NCBI GenBank assembly: GCA_027365415.1
Contig: DAHXNK010000017.1
Span: 1 to 34,453, forward strand
Reading direction: 5' to 3'
Length of the DNA stretch: 34,453 nt
DNA from: Acidobacteriaceae bacterium
GTDB lineage: Bacteria > Acidobacteriota > Terriglobia > Terriglobales > Acidobacteriaceae
This document shows positions 8,086 to 16,247 of the stretch, in pieces; position 1 is the stretch's first letter; the number at the start of each line of letters is the position of its first letter. The notes under the pieces were generated by a model. The model ran no database searches. It saw only the letters and a list, made by a program, of their open reading frames with translations, and was not told the origin of the DNA. Both the position numbers and the translations under genes were made by a program.

Positions 8086-9279
8086 ATGTACGCTTATCGT
8101 AGAGTTTTCTGGTTGTGCGCGCTTCTGCTCTGCATCTCGCCGTTGCTGGCGCAATCCAGCACGATGGCCGCGACTCCGCCGATGGGCTGGAATAGCTGGA
8201 ATCATTTTGCCGAGAAAGTAACCGATGCGGATGTCCGCGCCGCCGCTGATGCGCTGGTGTCGAGTGGGATGCGCGATGCTGGGTATGTGTATGTTAACAT
8301 CGACGACACTTGGGAGGGCCAACGCGATGCGCAGGGCTTCATCCAGTCGAACAGCAAATTTCCTGACATGAAGGCGCTGGCGGAGTACGTCCACTCTAAA
8401 GGATTGAAGCTGGGAATTTATTCCTCTCCGGGGCCAAAGACCTGCGGGGGGTACGAGGGCAGCTATGGCCACGAAGATCAGGATGCCCAAACCTACGCCC
8501 AATGGGGCGTGGATTATCTGAAATATGATCTGTGCAGCTATGGCAGCATCATGCGCGCGCAGTCGCATGGCGATCCGCAGGTGGCCGCGGCGATGATGCA
8601 GCAGGCTTATGAAAAAATGCACCAGGCGCTACTGAAAACACATCGTCCTATCGTCTACAGCCTGTGCCAATATGGCACGGATGCGCCGTGGAAGTGGGCA
8701 CCCAGCGTGGGCGGCAATCTCTGGCGCACCACGGGAGACATCAATGATACTTGGAGACGCATGACGCTGATTGGCTTCTCCCAAGCCGGACTCGCCAAGT
8801 ATGCTAGCCCCGGACACTGGAATGACCCGGACATGCTGGAGGTCGGCAACGGGCACATGACCGACAATGAATATCGCGTCCACATGAGTCTGTGGGCCAT
8901 GCTGGCCGCGCCATTGATCGCGGGCAACGACCTGAGCAAGATGACCCCGGAAACACGGAGTATTCTACTCAACAAGGAAGTTATCGCTGTCGATCAAGAC
9001 CCACTCGGTAAGCAGGGAGATCGTGTCTCCGCTGTAGGGCCGTTTGAAGTTTGGAGCAAGCCGCTGGCCAATGGAGCAAAAGCCGTCGCGCTCTTCAATC
9101 GCAGCGCATCCGATTACCCATTTGGATCTCCGATGAGCTTTCGCCTGAAAGATGTCGGTTTTTCGCAGCCTGTCCATGCGCGGGACTTGTGGACACATAA
9201 AGACTTGGGTTTGCTGCACGACTCCTATACCGTGGTCGTGCCCAGCCACGGCGTGGTTCTGCTGCGTCTGGAACCATAA
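8086..9279 (+). CDS. Secreted GH27 alpha-galactosidase
   Basis: Hydrolyses terminal alpha-1,6-linked galactose from oligo- and polysaccharides; an alpha-N-acetylgalactosaminidase in the same family is the alternative. From ATG 8086 the product is 397 aa and begins with a signal peptide (MYAYRRVFWLCALLLCISPLLAQ), so it is exported. The open frame extends upstream to 7876, but that extension has no signal-like sequence. Family GH27 hallmarks: TPPMGWNSWNHF at the mature N-terminus, VNIDDTW, the nucleophile Asp148 in YLKYDLC, and the acid/base Asp249 in WNDPDMLEVGN. The C-terminal ~90 residues match the all-beta domain of clan GH-D enzymes. The next gene, an esterase, lies 45 nt downstream on the same strand, suggesting a polysaccharide-degrading pair. 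Confidence 0.93.
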   Translation: MYAYRRVFWLCALLLCISPLLAQSSTMAATPPMGWNSWNHFAEKVTDADVRAAADALVSSGMRDAGYVYVNIDDTWEGQRDAQGFIQSNSKFPDMKALAEYVHSKGLKLGIYSSPGPKTCGGYEGSYGHEDQDAQTYAQWGVDYLKYDLCSYGSIMRAQSHGDPQVAAAMMQQAYEKMHQALLKTHRPIVYSLCQYGTDAPWKWAPSVGGNLWRTTGDINDTWRRMTLIGFSQAGLAKYASPGHWNDPDMLEVGNGHMTDNEYRVHMSLWAMLAAPLIAGNDLSKMTPETRSILLNKEVIAVDQDPLGKQGDRVSAVGPFEVWSKPLANGAKAVALFNRSASDYPFGSPMSFRLKDVGFSQPVHARDLWTHKDLGLLHDSYTVVVPSHGVVLLRLEP

Positions 9280-9323
9280 GCGCGCATCTGTAACAATCAT
9301 TGTTTCCTTTAGGGGAGATTGCA

Positions 9324-10619
9324 ATGCACACGATTCGACGTACCCTTTTCTCAATTATTTTTTTGACGCTGAGTGTATCGGCGGTCTTCTGCCAGGGGCC
9401 GACGCACACAGCCGCCCCCGTCGCAGGCAGGACAGCTTCGCCCACATTTGCCCTGCAAGATGGCGACAGGGTTGTTTTTTACGGCGACAGCATCACCGCG
9501 CAGCGGCTGTATACGAATCAGGTAGAAGATTTTGTGCTGACGCGATATCCCAGCCTGAACGTCACCTTCTTTAACGCAGGCGTGAGCGGAGACATGGTGA
9601 CGGGCGGACGGGCGGGGAAGATGAAAACCCGCGTGGATCGCGACCTGCTACCCGACAGGCCCACAGTGGTTACGATTATGTTGGGCATGAACGATGGCCG
9701 CTACACGACTGCCTCCAAGGACAACTTTGCCGCGTATGCTGCGGGCTATCACAAGCTACTGGAGCGCATCAAGGATAAACTTCCCGGCGCGCGCATCACC
9801 CTGATTGAGCCTTCCCCTTACGATGAGATCAGTCGTCCATCCAAGGTGCCGGGCTATAACGATGTTCTTCTACACTACGGCCAGTTTGTTGCCACAACGG
9901 CCCAACAGCAGGGGATGCAGGTGGTGGACTTCAACCATCCACTGACGCAGGCGCTGCGGGCGGGGATGCTTCTCAACCCATCGTTTACCTCGCTGTTGAT
10001 CCCCGATCACATCCATCCCTCCGAAGCAGGACACTGGATCATGGCAGCGGCCTTGATGCGCGCCTGGGGTGTATCGCCCATTGTGAGCAGTGTTTCGCTG
10101 GATGGCATAAACGCAACCATACAAAACTCCCAAAATACCGATGTGACAGCTTTGAAAAAAACGGCGACGGGTCTGAGGTGGGAGCAGGAGGATCAGGCGC
10201 TGCCGTTGCCCTTGTATCTGAGTGATCCGATGATCCAGTTTCTTCTGAAAATCTCAGACCTGGCGACGCTGGATCAACAAATGCTGCGCGTGCAGCATTT
10301 GCGAGCCACCAGATACACGCTGAGCATTGATGACCGCAAGGTGGCATCCTTCACGCGGCAGGAGCTGGCGAATGGAGTGAATCTTGCCTTGTATGAGACG
10401 CCTATGCTCCATCAGGCGTGGAAGGTGGACGATGACACGGACAACCAGGCTACGCTGGATCGAACGCACTTTCTTCTGATTACGACCAAACAGCAATCTC
10501 CCGATGTGGCCGCAGCCGCAGGGATCGTGCAATCCCTAGAGTATGAAATGGCCGCAGAACAGCATGAGGATGTACAGCCCAAGCCCCATGTTTTTGAGCT
10601 GACCAAGACCAAGAACTAG
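9324..10619 (+). CDS. Secreted SGNH/GDSL-family esterase
   Basis: A predicted carbohydrate deacetylase or lipase-like esterase, 431 aa. The start at 9324 follows AGGGGAGATTGCA and opens a signal peptide (MHTIRRTLFSIIFLTLSVSAVFCQG). SGNH blocks are clear: block I FYGDSIT with nucleophile Ser56, block II Gly in NAGVSGD, block III LGMNDGR with Asn, and block V DHIHPSEAGH with Asp228 and His231. After the ~250-aa catalytic core there is a ~170-aa C-terminal region (from about SIVSSVSLD) of unknown function. Proximity to the GH27 gene suggests removal of acetyl groups from a plant or microbial polysaccharide. Confidence 0.85.
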   Translation: MHTIRRTLFSIIFLTLSVSAVFCQGPTHTAAPVAGRTASPTFALQDGDRVVFYGDSITAQRLYTNQVEDFVLTRYPSLNVTFFNAGVSGDMVTGGRAGKMKTRVDRDLLPDRPTVVTIMLGMNDGRYTTASKDNFAAYAAGYHKLLERIKDKLPGARITLIEPSPYDEISRPSKVPGYNDVLLHYGQFVATTAQQQGMQVVDFNHPLTQALRAGMLLNPSFTSLLIPDHIHPSEAGHWIMAAALMRAWGVSPIVSSVSLDGINATIQNSQNTDVTALKKTATGLRWEQEDQALPLPLYLSDPMIQFLLKISDLATLDQQMLRVQHLRATRYTLSIDDRKVASFTRQELANGVNLALYETPMLHQAWKVDDDTDNQATLDRTHFLLITTKQQSPDVAAAAGIVQSLEYEMAAEQHEDVQPKPHVFELTKTKN

Positions 10620-10630
10620 GGCATGTTTTT

Positions 10631-10648
10631 CTGCTTCTTAAGAAGCAG
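10631..10648. other. Perfect 18-bp palindrome between convergent genes
   Basis: CTGCTTCTTAAGAAGCAG is a perfect 9+9 palindrome lying between the esterase stop and the ABC ATPase. It includes the ATPase stop codon. On neither strand is the stem followed by a T-run (the T5 stretch precedes it on the plus strand), so it is not a classical terminator, although it could stabilise either 3' end. Confidence 0.5.
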
Positions 10649-11351
10649 AGCGCTCGGCGGCAATACGTCCGTGGTGGAGTTCCACCACGCGGTCGGCCAG
10701 CGCAGCCATCTCCGGGTCATGTGTGACCATCACGATGGTACGGCCAGCGCGATGCAGAGCGCGCAAATGTTCCTGCACAATTTGCTGATTAGCAGCATCG
10801 AGATTTCCCGTTGGCTCATCCGCCAGAAGAATCGGCGGCTGATTGATAAGCGCTCGCGCAATGCAGACGCGCTGCTGTTCTCCGCCAGAGAGTTGGCTGG
10901 GCAGATGCTGTGCCCGGTCGGCGAGGCCAACATGTTCGAGGGCGCGAAGCGCCTCTGGCTCGTCCGTCATGCTGTGGAAGTATTGCGCCAGCATGATATT
11001 TTCGACTGCCGTCAGATATGGAATTAAGTGGAATTGCTGGAAGATGAAACCAATTTTTTCTGCGCGAAAACGATCGAGTTCCTGACGGCTAAGCTGGTGG
11101 ACATCGGTTCCGGCAATGCGCATCGTGCCCGCCGTGGGTTGATCGAGGCAACCAAGAATATTGACCAGCGTGGATTTTCCAGAGCCGGATGGCCCCATGA
11201 TAGCAATCCATTCGCCGCGTTGGACGGTGAGCGAAATGGCATTGAGCGCGCGCACAACGCCGGCGCGGCTGGCGTATTCGCGGGTCAGGTCGCGCAATTC
11301 GATTACGGCATCGGGGGGTGTTGCGGATTGCAAAGATGTCTCCAAAATCAT
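10638..11351 (-). CDS. ABC transporter ATP-binding protein (MacB/LolD type)
   Basis: The 237-aa ATPase energising the two FtsX-type permeases encoded just upstream. Walker [10 protein letters not shown] is at residues 53-61, followed by the Q-loop [10 protein letters not shown], signature LSGGEQQR, Walker [13 protein letters not shown] and the H-loop TH in VMVTHDPEM. The LolD/MacB subgroup is indicated by the 'DEPTGNLD' and '[11 protein letters not shown]' blocks. The start ATG 11351 overlaps the TGA of the preceding permease in an ATGA arrangement, so translation is probably coupled; the open frame continues further upstream inside that permease gene but this is shadow sequence. It is the last gene of the FTR1 operon. 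Confidence 0.92.
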   Translation of the reverse strand: MILETSLQSATPPDAVIELRDLTREYASRAGVVRALNAISLTVQRGEWIAIMGPSGSGKSTLVNILGCLDQPTAGTMRIAGTDVHQLSRQELDRFRAEKIGFIFQQFHLIPYLTAVENIMLAQYFHSMTDEPEALRALEHVGLADRAQHLPSQLSGGEQQRVCIARALINQPPILLADEPTGNLDAANQQIVQEHLRALHRAGRTIVMVTHDPEMAALADRVVELHHGRIAAERSAS

Positions 11352-12472
11352 TCGCCTCGTAATAGCGTAGCTGGTTTCATTGCGCGCAGGATACGCATGG
11401 GCACTCCCCCAGCCAGAATCGCGACCATCAGGTTGAGTAGCAAGACCTGCGGCGCAATCTGCCAGAGCGGAAGAATGGCAGTATGAAAATTCCACTCCCC
11501 GATGAGGAATGCGAGCAGGTTGCCCAGAAAATATCCGACCACTGCGCCAATCAGCGCGAGCAGAATGGCCTCCAGCAGAAACAACAGCGAGACCTGATGC
11601 TGCGTAGAACCAAGCGCCTTCATAATGGCAAAGTCGCGTCGCCGTTCGAGCACAGAAGCCATCAGCGTCGCCAGCACGCAAATCGCAACCGTTAGCGCGA
11701 TGAGTAAAAGCGAGTAGAACATCAGCGCGCGCGTACGATCCACCACGCGACCTTCGCTTTCCACCAGTTGTCGCACCGCGTGGACTTCCACTCCAGGCAG
11801 GGCCAGACGCAGGCGGTCAAGCAGTCGCTGCACCTGCGCCGCGCTGCCCGGAGCCTGAATCTCCAGCGTGGTTGCGGGCACGCTTGTCCATGCGGTGAAG
11901 GCGGCAAGCGGCAGATACACGCGGCTGTCCTCGGCTCCACCAGTATGCACGGTTCCCGCGGCGTGGAGTGGGAGCGCGTGCCCGTTGTAGGTGAGTGAAA
12001 AATTTTCTCCCGGAAGAAAATTTTTCGCGCGCGTGCCGATCAGCGCAGCGGTTGCGGTGGAATCAGCAGAGAGATTTTCTGCATCCGGCCAATGGCTCAC
12101 CTGCCACCAGCGATCCACGGCGCGAACGGCGGAGAAATCCGTTCCAGCAACAACGATGGGCGCTCCGTCCGCAGTTTGCGCGACGGCGTAGGCAAAGGGA
12201 ACGATGCGGCTCTCCGGCCCGGAAATTGCGCGCGCCGTGGAGAGCGTTTCTGGCGGCAGAGCAGCGCCGTCGGGCGCGGTGAGGATGATGTTGGCGCCAA
12301 AAGCGCGGAATTGCTGATGCAATTTTTGATTGAGCGAGGCGTACAGCGTGAGCAGCGCAGTAGCCACCGCTGCGCTTACGATGAGCGAGAACAAAGCCGC
12401 CAGCGAGCGCGTGCGTCGGTGCATCAGTCCGCGACGCAACAGTATCAGTAGCGAGAAGCGTGATCGGCTCAT
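11348..12472 (-). CDS. FtsX/MacB-type ABC permease (second permease of iron operon)
   Basis: A 374-aa integral membrane subunit. Topology is typical of type VII ABC permeases: one N-terminal membrane segment (SLAALFSLIVSAAVATALLTLY), a ~200-residue extracytoplasmic domain, then three C-terminal segments (ALMFYSLLLIALTVAICVLATLM, LLFLLEAILLALIGAVVGYFL, VLLLNLMVAILAGGVPM) with the cytoplasmic coupling motif RRRDFAIMKALGST between the first two. It overlaps both its neighbours by ATGA junctions (start at 12472, stop at 11348). MacB-type permeases do not form a classical import channel and usually use mechanical force on periplasmic partners, so transport of iron itself through this subunit should not be assumed. 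Confidence 0.88.
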   Translation of the reverse strand: MSRSRFSLLILLRRGLMHRRTRSLAALFSLIVSAAVATALLTLYASLNQKLHQQFRAFGANIILTAPDGAALPPETLSTARAISGPESRIVPFAYAVAQTADGAPIVVAGTDFSAVRAVDRWWQVSHWPDAENLSADSTATAALIGTRAKNFLPGENFSLTYNGHALPLHAAGTVHTGGAEDSRVYLPLAAFTAWTSVPATTLEIQAPGSAAQVQRLLDRLRLALPGVEVHAVRQLVESEGRVVDRTRALMFYSLLLIALTVAICVLATLMASVLERRRDFAIMKALGSTQHQVSLLFLLEAILLALIGAVVGYFLGNLLAFLIGEWNFHTAILPLWQIAPQVLLLNLMVAILAGGVPMRILRAMKPATLLRGE

Positions 12473-13773
12473 GTGTCCTCCCGCAGCACAACGGCTGGAT
12501 CCATACGCAGGGTGCGAATCACGGAGGGCGCTCCGCCAGCCAGCGAAACGAAAACCGCCAACCCCAGCGCGGCGGGCAACAGCACAGGATTAAAAGGAAT
12601 CGCGCTCTGAAAAATTTGCTGCCCGATGCGGTTGGCCAGCAGCGAACCCAACAGATAGCCCAGCGTGCCGCTGAGCAGCGCCAGCAGCGTGGTCTCCGCA
12701 AAAAACAAATTCGCCACGGCGGCGCGGGATGCGCCGAGAGCGCGCATCAGACCAATCTCCTGCTGGCGTTCGAGAATGGCTGTGGTCATGGACGCAGCCA
12801 CGGCAAAGGCTGCGGAGAGCAATGCGGCCAGCGCCACCAACCACATCAACCCGGAGATGCGTTGCAGAATGGTGCCTTCACCCTGCGCCACGCGGCGGAT
12901 TTGTTCGGCATGGGCGTAGGGCAGCGCCTCTTGTATTTGATAGGCGATGGAGTTGGCGTAAGGAGAGCAGTACCAGCGATCCCGCAGCTTTGGCGGCAAT
13001 GAGTCGGGATTGCGGCGGGCCAGCGCATCCTCCGGCTTGGTCAACGCGCTGACGTACACGCGGCGAACAGCACCGGGATAGCCGATGATCTGCTGCGCCA
13101 ACGCGAGCGGCAACAGCACCATGCGATCCGTTGCATCACCAGCAGAGACGATGCCCGTGATGCGTATCTGTGCGCCGTTGATGAGGAGCAAATCTCCTAG
13201 CGCGAGATGATCCTGCGCTGCGAGTGTGCTGCCGAGTACGGCTTCATTGGTCGCGTCATTGGTGGGCCAGTTTCCGCGCAGCTTCCACCACGGGTGCATC
13301 GCGGGCGCGCCCATTGTGTAGGTCTCCGCGCTGCTGCCTGCGCCGTAGCGCAGTGTGTGCCGGAACCAGAGGCCAAGCGCGGGAACGAGAGCGGGAGTAG
13401 AAACGGTGCGCGCTGTGGTTTGCGTTGATGTTGCCAGCGTGACGTCGAGCGGCAACTCCGGCGAGATGTCCGTAATGTTGTTGCGCCAGAAAATACCCTT
13501 CAGTTTCGTCAGGTCGGCTTCATGCAGATAGTTGCCCGCCGTTGCCGGACGAATGCTGACGCCGCCCATCTCCACATCCAGCGTGTCCGCTTTGGGAGTG
13601 ACAACAAGGTTGGCTCCATAGGAAGAAAGTTCGCGATTGATCGCGTCTCCAACGCTGGCTCCAATAGCCAGCATGGCCGTTACCGCCGTTGTTCCCAGCA
13701 GGATAGCGAGACCAGCCAGCAGCTTGCGCCGCCGCTGCCGCAGAAAACTTTCCATCAATAAGCGGAAGAACAT
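12469..13773 (-). CDS. FtsX/MacB-type ABC permease (first permease of iron operon)
   Basis: A 434-aa membrane protein with the same architecture as the next gene: N-terminal membrane segment (LLAGLAILLGTTAVTAMLAIGASVG), a large extracytoplasmic domain of about 230 residues with the GANLVVTP block of MacB-like permeases, and three C-terminal segments with the RQQEIGLMRALGAS coupling motif. AGGAGG at 13788-13793 overlaps the FTR1 stop and lies 14 nt before the ATG, slightly long spacing. The pair of unequal permeases plus one ATPase matches the Cj1661-Cj1663 part of the Campylobacter P19 iron locus. Confidence 0.88.
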   Translation of the reverse strand: MFFRLLMESFLRQRRRKLLAGLAILLGTTAVTAMLAIGASVGDAINRELSSYGANLVVTPKADTLDVEMGGVSIRPATAGNYLHEADLTKLKGIFWRNNITDISPELPLDVTLATSTQTTARTVSTPALVPALGLWFRHTLRYGAGSSAETYTMGAPAMHPWWKLRGNWPTNDATNEAVLGSTLAAQDHLALGDLLLINGAQIRITGIVSAGDATDRMVLLPLALAQQIIGYPGAVRRVYVSALTKPEDALARRNPDSLPPKLRDRWYCSPYANSIAYQIQEALPYAHAEQIRRVAQGEGTILQRISGLMWLVALAALLSAAFAVAASMTTAILERQQEIGLMRALGASRAAVANLFFAETTLLALLSGTLGYLLGSLLANRIGQQIFQSAIPFNPVLLPAALGLAVFVSLAGGAPSVIRTLRMDPAVVLREDT

Positions 13774-13791
13774 GGGCGAACCGCGCGCCTC

Positions 13792-15057
13792 CTATTTTGC
13801 GAAGGTAGGCACCAGCGCCTCTAGGTTGTGCGCCGTGACGATGACAAATCCACCGGCGATAGTCGAGGTTAGTGGCACGGGATTACAGCCTCCGGGTTGG
13901 CCGACGGATTGCGCGCTGATCGGCGAAGCGCAGAGCTTGCAGATGATGTTGTCTCCGCTTTTGTAAAAGCCCACCGGCCCGCAGATTTGGCAGGCATCAG
14001 CGACGCTGACAATGTTTCCATCCGGCTTGCGAAAGAGAAGGAAGCGAACATCTGTGCCGTCGACGTTCACCACGTAGCGATGCAATTGATCGTCCTGAAT
14101 CTGCGCGACGGGCACAGTGACCTGCGATCCAACCAGTGTGACGGCTGCTGCGGGCGAGAGCGCGGTGGTGCTCTTGGCATAGATGAATTGCGCCGTCACC
14201 AGAAAGATGAAGACAAAGCTGCATGTGTAGACCGCTGTCATCCAGAGACGCTCACGCCGTGCTAGCCACTCAGCCTTGCGCCGCTCGGCGGGATTGGCGG
14301 CGGCGAGATTCGCTGTGTCCGCGCTCTGCGCCATGCGTTGCCGCGTTTCATAGAGCACCATCAAACCAGCCAGCGCCAGAATGGTGATGAAGAAAAAGAA
14401 ATCATTGCGCACGATGGGGCCGATGAAGCGCATCTCCATTTTGCTCGACGGCAGCACGCCGTTTTCTGACAGTTCATGCAGCCCGGAGATGACCAACTGG
14501 AAGACAACGAAATAAAGAATCACCGTGGTGACGCGGAAAAAGCGCTGCAAGTCGATGCGCACGCTGCCTTTGACAAAAAGGAAGCCGAAGATCACCGCGC
14601 AGGTGACGCCGAGCAGCGTTCCAAAGAAGCTCATCATCTCCGTAGAGTTGAGCGAGACCGCGCCCAGAATCAGCACCGCTTCCACGCCTTCGCGCAGCAC
14701 CATCAAAAAAACAAACAGAAACAAGCCCAGACGGGAGCTATTGCCGGCGAGTGCCCCCAGCTTCTCTTCAATGTGGCTCCGCATCGTCCTTGCCGTGCGC
14801 TGCATGAACCAGATCACACTCAGGACGAAGACGGCGGCGACCAGCATCACCACACCTTCAAAAATGTCCTGATTGAACTGCGTGCGCGCAAGTACAACGG
14901 CCACCAGCAGGCTGCACGCGCAGGCCGCCGCCAGCGCGGCAAGTACCACGCGCTTCAGGTCATTGCGGCCAATTTTGTTCAGATAGGCGAAGACAATGCC
15001 GACGATTAGCGCGGCTTCGACGCCTTCCCGAAGCGTAATGATGAATGCCTGCAACAT
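13792..15057 (-). CDS. FTR1-family iron permease fused to a DUF2318 domain
   Basis: A 421-aa inner-membrane protein predicted to take up ferrous/ferric iron. The N-terminal ~270 residues are FTR1/EfeU-like: seven or so membrane segments and two REGVE motifs (residues 10-14 and 122-126), whose Glu residues bind iron. After a cytoplasmic ERRKAEWLARRER linker and another membrane segment comes a C-terminal DUF2318 domain with Cys356, Cys359, Cys373, Cys376 (CQIC...CKLC) and Cys391, a likely metal or redox site. The start is set at ATG 15057 (MLQAFIITLREG) because the longer frame begins with a TTG at 15135 inside the promoter and would translate through the Fur box. FTR1 homologues oxidise or bind iron with periplasmic partners; here the partner may be the ABC genes downstream. 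P19 is not encoded nearby. Confidence 0.92.
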   Translation of the reverse strand: MLQAFIITLREGVEAALIVGIVFAYLNKIGRNDLKRVVLAALAAACACSLLVAVVLARTQFNQDIFEGVVMLVAAVFVLSVIWFMQRTARTMRSHIEEKLGALAGNSSRLGLFLFVFLMVLREGVEAVLILGAVSLNSTEMMSFFGTLLGVTCAVIFGFLFVKGSVRIDLQRFFRVTTVILYFVVFQLVISGLHELSENGVLPSSKMEMRFIGPIVRNDFFFFITILALAGLMVLYETRQRMAQSADTANLAAANPAERRKAEWLARRERLWMTAVYTCSFVFIFLVTAQFIYAKSTTALSPAAAVTLVGSQVTVPVAQIQDDQLHRYVVNVDGTDVRFLLFRKPDGNIVSVADACQICGPVGFYKSGDNIICKLCASPISAQSVGQPGGCNPVPLTSTIAGGFVIVTAHNLEALVPTFAK

Positions 15058-15075
15058 GGTTAAGCGAGGCTCACT

Positions 15076-15104
15076 ATCTTGAAAATGAAAATCACTTTCA
15101 AGAT
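15076..15104 (-). promoter_or_regulatory. Fur-box-like operator of the FTR1 operon
   Basis: GAAAATGAAAATCACTTTC (15081-15099) matches the 19-bp Fur box GATAATGATAATCATTATC at 15 of 19 positions by hand count. It sits inside a perfect 9-bp inverted repeat, ATCTTGAAA (15076-15084) and TTTCAAGAT (15096-15104). It lies immediately downstream of the -10 hexamer and 19 nt before the FTR1 start codon, an ideal place for repression by Fe2+-Fur. Confidence 0.8.
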
Positions 15105-15106
15105 CA

Positions 15107-15135
15107 ATTGTATATGCGACTGAATTAGTCGTCAA
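15107..15135 (-). promoter_or_regulatory. Sigma70-type promoter of the FTR1 operon
   Basis: On the minus strand, TTGACG (15130-15135) and TACAAT (15107-15112) are separated by exactly 17 nt. Transcription would begin within the Fur-box palindrome that follows, coupling initiation to iron repression. Confidence 0.75.
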
Positions 15136-15213
15136 TTGCTGGGGGCTGCATTGGCGAAGCCTGACATGAAATGGAGAGCTTGGAACAAAAGTGTGGATGC
15201 AGGCGTGGCGCGG

Positions 15214-15699
15214 CTAGGAAGCACTTTCCATGAGGGGCTTCATTTTGATTCTAAGTAGAAGCGCGTTGATCGCAAATATCGCGAATGGAATTGTCAGAAC
15301 AACACATGTCCAAGCTGGCGCGGAGTTCAAAATTTCCAACACCAAGACGATCAACAACGCCAAGCTGACGTTGCAGTCGAAGACATAATAGGTGAAGTGT
15401 GACTCCTTAAAGCTCTCAACCTCGTCCTTGGTTCCCGTGGAGAGAAAATCCCACCGCAAGGGTTGAAACTTGTCCCATAAGTGTTCAAACAAATCGCGGA
15501 TGGCATCGAGAAGCTCGCCCACAAGAAAAGCCGCGACTGCAATGGATAGCAGGGCAATTGTTTCGCCTGTATGGGCCTTGCCCCGGAGGCTCTCCCCCAG
15601 CGGAGATGTACTGGAGATCATGGATCGAACGGTCATGACCACAAGGAAGCCTGGCACCCAATGCGCTATCAGAACATGGGAGTTGAGCGAGAATTTCAT
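15214..15699 (-). CDS. Small integral membrane protein of unknown function
   Basis: 161 aa with three or four predicted membrane segments: about residues 9-31 (VLIAHWVPGFLVVMTV), 47-64 (TIALLSIAVAAFLVGELL), 108-125 (NVSLALLIVLVLEI) and 130-148 (TCVVLTIPFAIFAINALLL). A hydrophilic loop of ~45 residues sits between segments two and three, with DAIRDLFEHLWDK. HWVPG, GELLDAIR and the central YYVFDCN look like conserved points but I recognise no family. The ATG at 15699 lacks a good ribosome binding site. It lies upstream of, and in the same direction as, the Fur-controlled operon but is separated from it by that operon's own promoter. Confidence 0.6.
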   Translation of the reverse strand: MKFSLNSHVLIAHWVPGFLVVMTVRSMISSTSPLGESLRGKAHTGETIALLSIAVAAFLVGELLDAIRDLFEHLWDKFQPLRWDFLSTGTKDEVESFKESHFTYYVFDCNVSLALLIVLVLEILNSAPAWTCVVLTIPFAIFAINALLLRIKMKPLMESAS

Positions 15700-15755
15700 A
15701 GTGCCATCATGGTAGCAGACCCGTGTCTGCCGCTTGCATTTTTCTATTACTTCTA

Positions 15756-16208
15756 CTACTTGGAGAGGAAAATACCTTCACTCGCGATGCAATTGTTTAC
15801 GGGGTTGTAGAACGCGGATCCAGTTCGCTTCCCTTGCGAGGCTTGAAAGTACATCGTGCCGCCTTTTACCTTTTGTGGCAGCCCGGTAAAGCTGGCCTTG
15901 CCGTCGAAGTTGGTTCCAACTTGTAGGTCTAGCTTGTGCGTGCCCATGAATCCGTAGGCGATATGCACATTGATGTTGGCAGCATAAACTGGATGTCCCT
16001 GGCCATCGGTCACAGTGAACTCCACCGAACATGGGCCAGCATCTCCGTCCACGGCGGGAATTTGTTTGGCATCCGCAGCCTGCTGGCTCTGCGTAGTCTG
16101 CTGTGCCTGCATCGACTTGGCGCGCGCCATCAACACGCTGACCACGAACACGGCCCGCACAACGGCAATGCATATCCTTGCTTTCTGTGTGTGCTGGACT
16201 TTTTTCAT
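15756..16208 (-). CDS. Secreted protein with an Ig/carboxypeptidase-regulatory-like domain
   Basis: A small exported protein of unknown role. From ATG 16208 it is 150 aa: a basic N-terminus and signal peptide (MKKVQHTQKARICIAVVRAVFVVSVLMARAKSMQAQ), then about 100 residues with CSVEFTVTDGQGHPVYAANINVHIAYG and NFDGKASFTGLPQKVKGG, the pattern of an all-beta carboxypeptidase-regulatory-like or Big-type fold in which a 'D..G' strand pair recurs. Two cysteines (in GPCSV and NNCIA) may form a disulphide. An in-frame ATG at 16241 would add 11 residues and begins only a few bases from the end of the IS relic, so the transposon may have cut into the original promoter region. Confidence 0.65.
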   Translation of the reverse strand: MKKVQHTQKARICIAVVRAVFVVSVLMARAKSMQAQQTTQSQQAADAKQIPAVDGDAGPCSVEFTVTDGQGHPVYAANINVHIAYGFMGTHKLDLQVGTNFDGKASFTGLPQKVKGGTMYFQASQGKRTGSAFYNPVNNCIASEGIFLSK

Positions 16209-16247
16209 TGCGAGGGAATGCTTCGTTGCTGGTTGCGCCATAAAATA

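Noticed and set aside
14476-15009. 177-aa plus-strand open frame opposite the FTR1 gene
   Set aside because: Antisense of membrane-helix codons, giving an artificial Gln/His/Arg-rich protein.
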